Shown piece by piece: positions 1-10,708 of a stretch of DNA of 64,000 bases. The number at the start of each line of letters is the position of its first letter. Position 1 is the first letter of the stretch. The stretch lies in NCBI GenBank assembly GCA_946800325.1, contig OX326956.1, positions 45,027,552 to 45,091,551 on the forward strand, in the 5' to 3' direction. Below the pieces are notes generated by a model that saw only the letters and a list, made by a program, of their open reading frames with translations, did not search any database and was not told the origin of the DNA. Origin of the DNA: Luzula sylvatica. Its lineage: Eukaryota; Streptophyta; Magnoliopsida; Poales; Juncaceae. Position numbers and translations under genes: made by a program.

Positions 1-17
1 ATTTTAATAATTTGTAG

Positions 18-414
18 GGAACTGGAGATTTAATGACTGCTCTTCTTTTAGGATGGAGTAATGTACGTTACAAAAAAAATTACCCATTTAATATTTATTA
101 TTTACGAGGGCTTTTGAGCAATTAACTTGTATTTGCAGAAATACCCAGATAATCTCGAGATAGCAGCAGAACTGGCCGTCTCCAGTCTTCAGGTATGTCT
201 TCTTAGTTCTATTAAACAAATAATCATGATGTAATGATGATGTCATAATTTATGATATATTTTGAATTTTTAGGCTGTTTTGAGTAGAACAGTAATGGAT
301 TATGAGAAGGCGGGTTTCGACCCGCAAACAAGCAGTTTGGAGATCCGTTTGGTTCAGAGCCAAGATGATATAAAAAACCCTCCTGTTCATTACAAGGCTG
401 TAAAATTCAATTGA
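18..414 (+). CDS. PDXK/SOS4: Pyridoxal kinase, C-terminal exons (gene continues left of window)
   Basis: Pyridoxal kinase phosphorylates pyridoxal, pyridoxine and pyridoxamine with ATP in the vitamin B6 salvage pathway; in Arabidopsis this gene is SOS4. Three exons can be read: 18-62, 139-192 and 274-414, each bounded by AG/GT and in one phase, ending at TGA 412-414. The first exon gives GTGDLMTALLLGWSN, the glycine/aspartate loop of the ribokinase fold with the catalytic Asp. The second gives KYPDNLEIAAELAVSSLQ. The last ends with the family tail containing SSLEIRLVQSQDDI. The N-terminal two thirds lie outside the window. No frame break is seen. The match rests on recalled family sequence. 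An AATAAA-like word near 475 may serve polyadenylation. Confidence 0.93.
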
Positions 415-1261
415 TTTCTATTTTTATTTTCAATAATTTGGCATTTTTGAAGCTTGTGTTTTTTTTTATTGGTTAATAAAAGACTGAAAGGAGTGTTATA
501 AATAAAAAGTCGAAAATGAAATTTAGATTAAGATGATTATTTTGATTTTTGTTTATGATATGTCGTATCATTTTATCATCGATCAACCATTGTTATTGTT
601 TTTTGTAGACATTCATATATATCATTATTTGAAATCTATTAATGACATTGACTACTAGTATATGTTTGTGGATTGATTTGTATGATTGTTTATTATTTCA
701 TATTAAGGTACACGATTAAACGTGAATACGAATAAAAGATAAAGAGTTCAAATATCAACAAACACTAACTAATTAAAATATAATAATCTTATAGAAAACA
801 TGTAAAACATTATCAGTATTATAAAAGTAAATTCTATATGATATTTAGCAAGTTTTTTTGTGTTTTTTTTTAATCAGAAGTTTAGATATTAATTTTTAAT
901 AAAATAATAAAAGAAATGAAAATTTACCTATTGAGATACAAATAAGTTTTATAATTAGGCAACTTTAGACCAATAAGTGTAATAAATACGCCGAATAAAC
1001 TATAACTAAATCATGACAAATAGGCTACAACCTGTCCTCCCGAATCTAATTCACAAGAACTAAACGACTTTCATTAAAGGGGGGGGGTTCCACCACACAC
1101 TCTTTCCTAGTGGTTAGAGAATATGTCCATTACTTCAAAACGAAAAAAATCCTCACGGTAATGATACAATTAGATATCAAAAAGTTTTTGATAATATATC
1201 ACGAGAGTTCATTTTTTTTGTTGTTGAATGACACTCAACAAACAGTCGCTTGTTGTTGTTG
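415..1261. other. AT-rich intergenic DNA downstream of pyridoxal kinase
   Basis: No gene is visible. The stretch holds the presumed 3' UTR of the kinase, AT-rich spacer and a run of G near 1079-1088. A short open frame at 1110-1292 has no coding character. Confidence 0.6.
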
Positions 1262-1365
1262 GTACCTATTTTTTTATATGATGCCGATGTGACTCGAACC
1301 CATAACCTCTCTAACATATAGTATTGTTGTGTCAAATATTCAACTAACTAGGTTATGTGACCATT
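1262..1365 (-). mobile_element. tRNA-derived SINE fragment
   Basis: Read on the minus strand it has a box A-like word (ACCTAGTTAGTTGAA) and, about 50 bases later, a box B-like word (GGGTTCGAGTC), the two internal RNA polymerase III promoter elements of tRNA-derived SINEs. A second copy with the same layout (ACCTAGTCGATTGAGCG, then AGGTTCAATCTCC) lies at 27655-27745, which supports a dispersed family. It does not fold as a complete tRNA gene. The ends are not defined. Confidence 0.45.
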
Positions 1366-1834
1366 GACAACGAGAGTTAATATTTAGGGAAATTTTGGAC
1401 TGTAGACCAAATAAGTTTGGTATTACCCAAAATTGACACCAAAGTTCGAAAATTTGGAAAATAACACTCTCGACATTTGAAAAGTCGAGAGATTTAAAAA
1501 TCGGTCGACCTTTCAAAAGCCGAACACTTTTAGTCCTTAATCACTAACCGACTGATGCTAATTATCTTTATTAAAAGCTTTCAACGTTTGAAACGTTGAA
1601 CAAAATTGCTCAACCTTTCAGAGGTCGAGAGATTGAAAAAAAACTGGGAAATTTTCAAAAAACCTCCTATCTTTTTTGGATATTCTAAAAAAACCCCTAT
1701 CTTTTTGGAAACTCCAAAAAAACCCCTCTACCAAACTTTTATTTTCAAATACCCCTATGGGGTTAAAATTAACTATGAATGGTGTTAAATATTTTTTTAT
1801 GACCAAAATACCCTTCTTTTTACATATTTATTAA

Positions 1835-2603
1835 TTAAAATAATGTTTTTGTTATTTGTATTAATTTAAAAAAAGTCCTAATTTTTTTTAGCTTATAATA
1901 AATTTTAAAAAATAATTATCATATGTTATATTTATATAATTTTAATATTTCATAAATTATATATATTTGACTTTCATATTTTTTTACTGAAAAATAACAA
2001 AAAATAATAATAAGATAAACAATAATATTAAAAGAACACCGTGCCAATATTTAAAAATTAAAATATCATGAATCTATTAAAAACATACATAAAAGAAGAA
2101 CGAAAATAAAAATAAAATAGATGTTTAAAGAAATATTTTTCTATCACTATATTTTCAAGGTGTTTATTTTATTATTATCTGATGTTAGTTTTTCATGAAT
2201 AATAAAAGAAATATTAAAATTATACAAACACAACATTTAATAATTTTATATGTATATTTTTGTTATTTTTGTTTGAATAATAAAACAAAAATATACATAT
2301 AAAATTATTAAATGTTGTGTTTGTATAATTTTAATATTTTCGTTCTTCTTTCAGTAAAATTTTCGTTCTTCTTTCAGCAAAAATTATAAAATTATTTTTT
2401 CATATGTATATTTTAACATTTAATAATTTTTATTTTCGTTCTTCTTTCAGTAAAAATATATGAAAGTCAAATATATATAATGTATGAAATATTAAAATTA
2501 TATAAATATAATATATGATACTTATTTTTTAAAAATTATTATAAGCTAAAAAAAAATTAGGACTTTTTTTAAATTAATACAAATAACAAAAACATTATTT
2601 TAA
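1835..2603. repeat. Foldback (inverted-repeat) insert in left MULE arm
   Basis: The outer ends are inverted copies (TTAAAATAATGTTTTTG and its complement). The inversion continues inward for well over 100 bp. A second strong palindrome is centred near 2275 (2221-2335). The matching position in the right arm (about 7890) lacks the insert and reads straight through, so the insert arrived after the arms formed or was lost from one arm. A diverged copy of its body lies at 23990-24330. Confidence 0.7.
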
Positions 2604-2689
2604 GGAGCATTTCTGCATGTACCCCCTTTCAAAAAAAAAATTCAAAAACTAACCCCCTTTTCGCAAATATTCCAAAACTAACCCCTTTC

Positions 2690-3075
2690 GGGTTTTTAAA
2701 TCCCACCAGCGTCGAGATTTAAAATCCCGCCAGATTAATCACGTAAAAACTCAGATGTGTCAGCTTTTGCAGTGTTAATTAAAAGAAAACGGGATTTTAA
2801 ATCCCGCCACGATTAATTAAAACAAAACGGGATTTAAAATCCCGCCACCATTAATCTTGAAAAAAATCGGTTTTTAAAATCCCGCCAAAATTACTTAATA
2901 ACAAAACGATATTTTAAATCCCGCCAACTCTAATGACCGTCATTTGAAATCCCGCCAGACTAAGCATGTAATTAAGAAATTGTGGCGGTTTTATAAATCT
3001 CGCCATGAACAGTAAATCGGGATTTAAAATCTTGCCATGAACAGTACAACGGGATTTTAAATATCGACCAAATTT
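2690..3075. repeat. Subterminal array of CGGGATTTAAAATCCCG palindromes (left arm)
   Basis: About nine units of roughly 40-50 bp, each containing a variant of a palindrome with core CGGGATTTAAAATCCCGCC. The same array is inverted at about 7376-7800. The right arm holds one extra unit near 7625-7675 that the left arm lacks. Arrays of short palindromes near transposon ends are typical transposase-binding subterminal repeats; that role is inferred here. Confidence 0.75.
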
Positions 3076-3254
3076 GGTGCTCTTTTCCTGACAGCTTATA
3101 AACAAAATTAATGTTCTTTTTCAAATAAGCCCCTGTATTTTGTTCTAATTGTAAACTCAATATAAAATGTAAATATGTCTTTATTGCATACAACTATATT
3201 TATCATATTTTGCAAATATAACCATAATAATATTAATTTAATTAATAAAATACA

Positions 3255-4025
3255 AAAATAAATTACGTGTAATGATAATAATATTATACGATATCAAATT
3301 TTACGATTCGTCGCGAAAAAAACAAGAGATAGAACGAACGTTCACGTTTTTTCCCCAAATGGACCATTTCCCGCTCAAAAAGTACACTCTTGATAATTAT
3401 GATATTTTTATTCTTTTTAAATCATACATCACGAATAATACTTTAATATTAATAAAATAATATTAATTTAATTAATAAAATACAAAATTAAATTACGTAT
3501 AATGATAATAATAAAATAATATTATACGATAATTTTACGATTCGTCGCGAAAATAACAAGAGAGAGAACGAACGTCCGCGTTTTTTGCCCAAATGGACCA
3601 TTTCCCGCTCAAAAAGTACACTCTTGGTAATTATGATATTTTTATTTATTTTTAATTCATACATCACGAATAATATTTTAATAATAATAAAATAATATTT
3701 ATTTAATATTAATTTAATTAATAAAATATAAAAATAAATTACGCGTAATGATAATAATAAAATAATATTATACCATATCGAATTTTACGATTCGTCGCGA
3801 AAATAACAAGAGAGAGAACGAACGTCCGCGTTTTTTTCCCAAATGGACCATTTCCCGCTCAAAAAGTACTGTTGGTAATTATGATATTTTTATTTATTTT
3901 TAATTCATACATCACGAATAATACTTTAATAATAATAAAATAATATTTATTTAATATTAATTTAATTAACAAAATACAAAAATAAATTACGCGTAATGAT
4001 AATAATAAAATAATATTATACCATA
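3255..4025. repeat. ~230-bp tandem repeats in left arm, three copies plus a partial
   Basis: Each unit holds ACGATTCGTCGCGAAAA, then a purine-rich block, then AAATGGACCATTTCCCGCTC, and ends in AT-rich spacer. Copies start near 3290, 3530 and 3780. A fourth begins near 4010 and is cut off at about 4025, exactly where the transposase reading frame begins. Three inverted copies lie in the right arm at 6480-7190. Confidence 0.8.
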
Positions 4026-4027
4026 AA

Positions 4028-4870
4028 ATTTGGGTTGCTGCGACTCAATGCATAATTGACGAATTGGACATAAAATTAGACGAAATGAAAAACATAAACT
4101 CGGGTATAATGGAGTATCTCGATAATCAGGTAGGCGAAAGAAGCCTGTGGGCGGTTGCCCATGATGGTGGTAGAAGAATGGGCGTGAACACTACTAATAT
4201 TTCAGAGTGTTTCAATGGTGTTTTGAAAGGAACGAGAGGCTTACCGATACGTGCAATTGTTTCTCAAATATGTGCCCGATTGAATACATATTTTGTCAAA
4301 AGGAGAAACCAAGGTGCCGATATCCAGTCCCGTTTATGCGTAAATATGGAGAAAATAATGTTGTCTCGGAAGAGAGATGCTGGGCGTTGGACCGTTGCCC
4401 AACACTCGGACGTTATTTTTGCGGTATCGAAATATAATTTCCGACGTAACGACACCGAGATTTATGAGGTGCAGATGCCTCTAATTAGAGGGCAACCTAG
4501 CAATTGCACTTGTTGTATCCCTTTGCTGGAAGGCTTTGTGTGCTCACACGTTCTAGCAGTATGTTGTGCGAAAAACATATGTGAATACATTTTATGTGCA
4601 GAGTTCTATCATGTCGAGGCATATAGAAGGACATATGAGCGCGTATTGCCGGTGTTATTGGATCGCCGTTATTGGCCTAATATAGTGGGTCCACCATTTC
4701 TTGCACCGACAGTTAGGAGGAAGGCTGGGCGTCCCAGAACCAAACGCGAGCATACTGAAATGGATCCTAGGGGCAGATCTGGAAATAGGTGCAGCTTTTG
4801 TAGAGAAAGCGGGCATTCGAGGGACTTTTGTCCTTCTGAACGTAATGTTCGCATAAATCGTTCTAATTAG
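4028..4870 (+). pseudogene. MuDR/MULE transposase, C-terminal half only
   Basis: The open frame runs into the subterminal repeat at its left end; the first ATG in frame is 4064 (268 codons). It starts at the KIWVAATQ segment, continues through the TTNISECFNGVLK motif that follows the catalytic core of MULE transposases, then a SWIM zinc finger (CTC...CSH, near residues 149-164) and a C-terminal CCHC knuckle, CSFCRESGHSRDFC (near 243-256). The MuDR DNA-binding domain and most or all of the DDE catalytic core, which lie N-terminal in the family, are absent. The junction lies inside a 230-bp repeat unit, which suggests an internal deletion. The remaining frame has no stops, so the loss may be recent. 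Confidence 0.87.
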
Positions 4871-5048
4871 CATCCTTGTGTAGTAGTTGTTTAGTTTGCA
4901 ATGATGATTTGATTAGTTCGCAAGGATTGTACTAATTTCCAATTTTAGTTTGTTGCATTGAGAATATTTTTCCTTGTTAATTACTTATTTTGCCTTGTTA
5001 ATTATTTATTTTCTTACTTTATTTATTTAATATATTTTTTTAAAGGTT

Positions 5049-5714
5049 ACATGGGATCCATATACGGCGGAGTTAATTCAGAATGTACCGCCTGAGTGTA
5101 CATTGAATTCTCATATTTGGAGGGCTAAAGTGCCGTTGATTTGTTTCGATATTGTTGAGATGCACCTCCCGATAGAGTTATGAGACAATTCGGATTGAAA
5201 CAACATATTCCCACAAATCCCGATATGAGTTGTCGTGAGGGGACACATATGGGGGTATCTATTGCAATGTGGGGTGAAAGAAATGACCGAGTTGTTTTCG
5301 AGGACGAAACTCTTACGGAAGATGAAGCACTAATTCAAGATATGTACTTGACTTGGTATTGGAATATAACTCGAAGATGGATTCTCACGAAAATTGATGA
5401 TCCAGTTACTCGATACCAACCAAGAGGTTGCATCGAACGCTCAATGGTAACATTAGTTAATTATTTAATTATATTTTTCTTAAAGAAAATTAAAATAATA
5501 ATATTTTATGATTTTTTTCTGAATTTATTTACTGTTAATTTCTGAAATAATATCTGAATTTTTATTTTTGCAGAACGTACTACTACGCAAAGCGATTAAA
5601 GTAGTATTTGAAGCCGCGGACACTATATCGCGCGACCCGGTTCAAGCCGAAGCGATGCTTCGTGAAATTGGCAATATGATGGTGTCACAAGTCGAATCAT
5701 TTCCATCGTATTGA
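5049..5714 (+). pseudogene. Plant mobile domain (PMD, MAIN/PP7L-like) protein, frameshifted
   Basis: The first block (5049-5446) reads WDPYTAELIQNVPPEC, then VPLICFDIVEMHLP, the C-terminal part of the PMD/'aminotransferase-like' domain of plant MAIN, MAIL and PP7-long-form proteins. At 5169-5171 one base is missing inside a proline codon. The frame continues as DRVMRQFGLKQHIP up to the exon end at 5446 (ATG|GTAACA). Intron 5447-5573 follows, then exon 5574-5714, which ends with TGA at 5712-5714. The N-terminal PMD half is not seen. PMD genes are known both as silencing factors and as passengers of MULEs. Here the gene sits just behind the transposase on the same strand, between the arms. Confidence 0.8.
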
Positions 5715-5717
5715 GGT

Positions 5718-6281
5718 ATGGATGATGTTGAGCCGAGCATTCACTCCTCGCCTCATTGCTCTCCGCGCCAAACATTCACTCAATTACCGCAACCGGCCGA
5801 CCAAACACAACCTCCTCATGTTGATTTCACACAACCCAATATCGGATACGAGTCCGGTTTTGCTGGTGGATATGGGTATGAATCGGGCACACATACCGGA
5901 TTTGAGTATGGTTCCGGTTCACATACCGGATATGAGTACGGTGCGGGTTCTCAGCCCGTATATGGATATGGATTTGAACAAGGAACAAGTAGTGCTCGAC
6001 CCCAAGGTGAAGCGGGATATAATAGCATCTATAATTTCACGCAACTACTTGATTCTAGAATTGAATCCGGACATTTCACCCAACTCCAATCGAGTTTTGT
6101 GAATTTCGGGCGAGGAGACGGCATGTCAGGGGTGACCGGGCTCGATTTGAATGCTACCTCAGAAGTTAATAATGAGTATGGATCGAATTGGCCACATTCT
6201 GAATTTTCGACTCCTGATTTTGACAATAATCCTCCGCCTCCGCCTCAAAGACGTGGCGGTTCAAGAGAAAGCCGAGAATGA
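5718..6281 (+). pseudogene. Gly/Tyr/Ser-rich C-terminal tail, probably of the PMD gene
   Basis: An open frame of 187 codons that is in phase with the last PMD exon and separated from it only by the TGA at 5712 and one codon. It encodes a low-complexity repeat (units such as YESGTHTGFEYGSGSHTGYE) and ends in a proline- and arginine-rich tail. It is either the natural C-terminal extension cut off by a nonsense change, or a separate small ORF. No domain is recognised. Confidence 0.5.
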
Positions 6282-6469
6282 ACCTTCATTTTAACGTAAT
6301 ATGAACTATCTTTCATTTGTTATATCGTATTTTATATTTGAGTTGGAACTTTTGTTTTAAACTATGAACTTGAGTTTGAATTTGAACCATGAACGACTAT
6401 ATGAATTTGAACTATCTTTCATTTGCAGTTCAAAAGTAATTAACTATATGAATTTGAACTTTTGTTTTA

Positions 6470-8341
6470 TTATTATCATTACGCGTAATTTATTTTTGTA
6501 TTTTATTAATTAAATAAATATTATTTTATTATTATTAAAGTATTATTCGTGATGTATGAATTAAAAATAAATAAAAATATCATAATTACCAAGAGTACTT
6601 TTTGAGCGGGAAATGGTCCATTTGGGCAAAAAACGCGGACGTTCGTTCTCTCTCTTGTTATTTTCGCAACGAATCGTAAAATTCGATATGGTATAATATT
6701 ATTTTATTATTATCATTACGCGTAATTTATTTTTGTATTTTATTAATTAAATTAATATTATTTTATTATTATTAAAGTATTATTAAAGTATTAAATAAAT
6801 AAAAATATCATAATTACCAAGAGTACTTTTTGAGCGGGAAATGGTCCATTTGGGCAAAAAACGCGGACGTTCGTTCTCTCTCTTGTTATTTTCGCGACGA
6901 ATCGTAAAATTCGATATCGTATAATATTATTTTATTATTATCATTATACGTAATTTAATTTTGTATTTTATTAATTAAATTAATATTATTTTATTAATAT
7001 TAAAGTATTATTCGTGATGTATGATTTAAAAAAAATAAAAATATCATAATTATCAAGAGTGTACTTTTTGAGCGGGAAATGGTCAATTTGGGGAAAAAAC
7101 GTGAACGTTCGTTCTATCTCTTGTTTTTTTCGCGACGAATCGTAAAATTTGATATCGTATAATATTATTATCATTACACGTAATTTATTTTTGTATTTTA
7201 TTAATTAAATTAATATTATTATGGTTATATTTGCAAAATATGATAAATATAGTTGTATGCAATAAAGACATATTTACATTTTATATTGAGTTTACAATTA
7301 GAACAAAATACAGGGGCTTATTTGAAAAAGAACATTAATTTTGTTTATAAGCTGTCAGGAAAAGAGCACCAAATTTGGTCGATATTTAAAATCCCGTTGT
7401 ACTGTTCATGGCAAGATTTTAAATCCCGATTTACTGTTCATGGCGAGATTTATAAAACCGCCACAATTTCTTAATTACATGCTTAGTCTGGCGGGATTTC
7501 AAATGACGGTCATTAGAGTTGGCGGGATTTAAAATATCGTTTTGTTATTAATTAATTTTGGCGGGATTTTAAAAACCGATTTTTTTCAAGATTAACGGTG
7601 GCGGGATTTTAAATCCCGTTTTGTTTTAATTAATCGTGGCGGGATTTAAAAAACCGACTTTTTACAGGGTTAATGGTGGCGGGATTTAAAATCCCGTTTT
7701 CTTTTAATTAACACTGCAAAAGCTGACACATCTGAGTTTTTACGTGATTAATCTGGCGGGATTTTAAATCTCGACGCTGTCGGGATTTAAAAACCCGAAA
7801 GGGGTTAGTTTTGGAATATTTGCGAAAAGGGGGTTAGTTTTTGAATTTTTTTTTTGAAAGGGGGTACATGCAGAAATGCTCCTTATTTTAATTACTAAAT
7901 ATGTAAAAAGAAGGGTATTTTGGTCATAAAAAAATATTTAACACCATTCATAGTTAATTTTAATCCCATAAGGGGGTATTTGAAAATAAAAGTTTGATAG
8001 AAGGTTTTTTTTGGAGTTTCCAAAAAGATAGGGGGTTTTTTAGAATATCCAAAAAAGGTAGGGTTTTTTTTTAAAATTTCCCATTGTTTTTTCAATCTCT
8101 CGACCTTTGAAAGGTCGAGCAATTTTGTTCAACGTTACAAACGTTGAACGTTTTTAATAAAGATAATTAGCATCAGTCAGTTAGTGATTAAGGACTAAAA
8201 GTGTTCGACTTTTGAATGGTCGACCGATTTTTAAATCTCTCGACTTTTCAAATGTCGAGAGTGTTATTTTCCAAATTTTCGAATTTTGATGTCTATTTTG
8301 GGTAATACCAAACTTATTTGGTCTACAATCCAAAATTTCCC
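6470..8341. repeat. Right inverted arm of the MULE
   Basis: This is the reverse complement of the left arm: three ~230-bp units (6480-7190), spacer with an open frame identical to the left arm's, the CGGGATTT palindrome array (7376-7800), the region around 7890-8130, and the terminal segment with TCGACATTTGAAAAG-type inverted words. It lacks the 770-bp foldback insert of the left arm. Confidence 0.85.
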
Positions 8342-8350
8342 TAATCTTTA

Positions 8351-8570
8351 TCTCCTAAGAATAAAATGATGGTGTCAATATGTATAGAATTGATGAAGTA
8401 TCTCTTCTTCCTCAGCAATAAAGGTTAATGGAGACTTTATCCCCCCCTACTTCTTCCACCGCCAACAACTTAGACTAGGGGAACCACTACCCCTATACTC
8501 TTCGACCTAGTGGTGAATATCTTAAAATCATTTTTTCAGAAAATACATCCTCTACTCACAAAAATCTCAA
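8351..8570. other. Short spacer between MULE and LINE relic
   Basis: Nothing recognisable apart from an ACCTAGTGGT word near 8511 that resembles one near 1110 left of the MULE. Confidence 0.4.
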
Positions 8571-8579
8571 ACATAAATT

Positions 8580-9640
8580 CCGAAATCTTACAATATGTCG
8601 ATGCCACGGTTTTGTTTGTAGAAGAATACCCAAACAATCTAAAAAAATAATGTTGGTCTCAAATTATTCTCCGAAATAACCGGTCATGACATCAATTGGT
8701 ACGAAATAGATTTGCCACTATAAAAGTTCCCATCGAACCTGAACATCCAATTGCCACTATCCTAAAATGCGAGAAAATAAATTTCCCCACCAAACACTTG
8801 TGACTCCCACTTACTTTCAAGTGCTCCAAGAATTAACATTCCTACCGCTAATCCAAATAAAAGACAACGAAAGATTGCTACTTATGGGAAATATATGGAA
8901 CCTCCATAACTCAATAAAACACCATTGATGCGTCAATCGAGAATACTTAATTAGATTGAATAGTTTTTTTAATTGAATCAATTAAACTAAGTATTAATTT
9001 GAGAGTTAGTCAATCCAATCAATCCCATTTAAACAGCCTCAATTGACGCATCAAGACTCTACATCAAGGATGTATGGGGGCGCCATATCAAACCCCAATT
9101 ATTATTGCCACGGGAGGAGACTAACCCACATAAAAGCTACTCTAACTTCTATTCCGACATACTACATGCAAACCTTCAAACTACAGTTGGAAATAATAAA
9201 ATAAATAAATAAGGCCATTAGAGCTTTTTTATGGAAAAATAATGAAAAATATAATCCCGATAATTGCCTTGTTAATTGGGGAAATGTTAGTCTACCAGGA
9301 AAATATGGAGACCTAAGATTTTACAATACAAAATATGAAAACAAAAAATTAGACACTACTATTGAAGCAACTATGGAACATAAATAAAAATGAATCGAAC
9401 CTTTGGGCCGAATGTGGTCTAACGATATATGGAGTAAACCATATTGCACAACTAGAACAAATCCCGAAAACTATCCTCTCCCAATTCGTGAAAGAACTTA
9501 TAGACTTATTACCAATATAAAAAATTTCATCAACGACCGACCCGAACCAAGCCATCACAACTTGAAAATGGACTAAAGGTGCCACCTTCGGGTCGGTCGG
9601 TCTGGCAAGTGACATTTGTCGAGGGGAACCGGATTATAAG
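8580..9640 (+). pseudogene. Decayed LINE (non-LTR) reverse transcriptase fragment
   Basis: Translating across frames gives fragments of a plant L1-type ORF2: YVDATVLFVEEYPNNLK (a degenerate YADD active-site box) near 8595-8650, then after a gap GRRLTHIKATLTSIPTYYMQ, a FLWKNN piece, LVNWGNVSLPGKYGDLRFYN, and a tail with LWNINKNESNLWAECGL. These match the order of RT thumb and post-RT segments in plant LINEs. Several stops and frame changes break it. A 130-bp MITE interrupts it at 8925-9054. The 5' and 3' ends are not defined. Confidence 0.62.
8925..9054. mobile_element. 130-bp MITE with 13-bp perfect terminal inverted repeats
   Basis: TTGATGCGTCAAT at 8925-8937 is inverted perfectly at 9042-9054. 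Inside, AATACTTA and TAAGTATT extend the hairpin. It lies in the LINE relic. A clear target duplication is not seen. Words of the same kind recur at 26510-26600. Confidence 0.6.
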
Positions 9641-10371
9641 TTGGGTCGGTCCTGGGCCTTTGAGCCTCCGTATATTTATTTGACCCATTATCATATACTC
9701 AACATAACATTTAACATGCCTCTAAATCCAGTTATAAATTCGTTCACGCACGACGATTCCTTTACACATGCACGATGATTCCTTGACGCATGAGCTACGC
9801 TACGCTCATTCAAAATTCAGTGTTTGGTCCCTTGACGCTCAATTTCTGGATGCACGAGACACATGCACCACTATTTCTTGCAAGTTGGTTTTAGAAAAAA
9901 ATGAGAAATTTTAGTTTATTTTCAGCAAAATCCCAGATTTTCATCAAATATTGAGCAAAAATTTAGGAATCATTAGGTTTTTCCAGCACAATAAGAAAAA
10001 ATTCATATATATAATAGGCACTATAAATTTTGTTGAAGTGAAAATGAAGGAATAACATGAAACCTGCACTTTTAAATTCTCTAATTTCATATGCCAAGCA
10101 AGATATTTGTCATTTGTGTGAATTGTGATCCAGGATCTTAAGATCCAATTGCACTCTTAATACTATGTTGCCACATCTTTTAATGAAAAATACAAATTTA
10201 TTGGTATCATCAATAAAATTATGAAACTAAAAATGTCCACGATTCGTGAATTATATTTCATTTAAAAAAAATAAAATACAAAACCACTTCTTTATTATAT
10301 TTAATAACGTCTCATAGGCCTTATTAAGCTGCACAGTGGAAGCATATCAAAGCCTTAGTTTTGGTTTGCAG
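9641..10371. other. Intergenic DNA without recognised features
   Basis: Mixed AT-rich sequence. A short palindrome (AGGATCTTAAGATCC) lies near 10132. No coding signal is seen. Confidence 0.5.
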
Positions 10372-10494
10372 AAATTCGTGGATTTGATGGGATCGGTATT
10401 CCGGGAGCAGGCAAGTATAACTTCTCCTCATGCCCAACTTGATTGTCTCGTTCTTCTCCAGTTGATTGCACGATATCTGAGCCCGAAAAGGAAG
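10372..10494 (+). pseudogene. Isolated exon-like segment, unknown protein
   Basis: 41 open codons lie between a good acceptor (TTTGGTTTGCAG ending at 10371) and a donor (AAG|GTTTGG at 10495). The peptide includes FREQASITSPHAQLDCLVLL and ends ARYLSPKRK, which looks like real protein with a leucine-rich helix. No family is recognised and no partner exon is found on either side. It could be a relic of a gene or a fragment carried by a transposon. Confidence 0.35.
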
Positions 10495-10708
10495 GTTTGG
10501 TTACATTAGAAAAAACAAGTACTTTTGTCATAAAGATTGAAACTCGAAGTGTTTACGGAGATAATTTCAGAATTAGAACTTCCAAAGCGTTTAATCCTTG
10601 AGCACAGTAAACACAGGCTGTTGGGGATTTGGGAAAGAATTATCTTTTCTGGTAAGTGTAAAAAAGATTACCCACGCGATAATAAAAATTTTTATTTTAA
10701 AGAAATCG

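Larger units (their letters stand above)
1387..8341 (+). mobile_element. MULE DNA transposon with ~1.9-kb terminal inverted arms and a PMD cargo gene
   Basis: The ends are GGGAAATTTTGG at 1387 and its reverse complement ending at 8341. They are flanked by 9-bp duplications TAATATTTA (1378-1386) and TAATCTTTA (8342-8350), matching at 8 of 9 bases; 9 bp is the Mutator target size. The left arm (1387 to about 4029) and right arm (about 6470 to 8341) are inverted copies over roughly 1.9 kb, apart from a ~770-bp insert in the left arm. The arms are close enough to encode identical 63- and 73-codon open frames on opposite strands. The interior has a 5'-deleted transposase (4028-4870) and a damaged PMD gene (5049-6281). 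Because the transposase lacks its catalytic N-terminal half, the copy is likely non-autonomous. Confidence 0.88.

Noticed and set aside
1285..1300. Possible tRNA gene (GGGTTCGAGTC box)
   Set aside because: No acceptor stem or complete cloverleaf can be drawn; the box A-box B layout with a second copy at 27.7 kb fits a SINE.
2690..3075. Regularly spaced palindromes resembling a CRISPR array
   Set aside because: The repeats are short inexact palindromes inside a plant transposon arm, the spacers are similar to each other, and no cas genes exist; the whole array is mirrored in the other arm.
2914..3193. 63- and 73-codon open frames in the MULE left arm, repeated in the right arm
   Set aside because: They cross the palindrome array and AT-rich spacer, have no domain, and are identical only because the arms are inverted copies.
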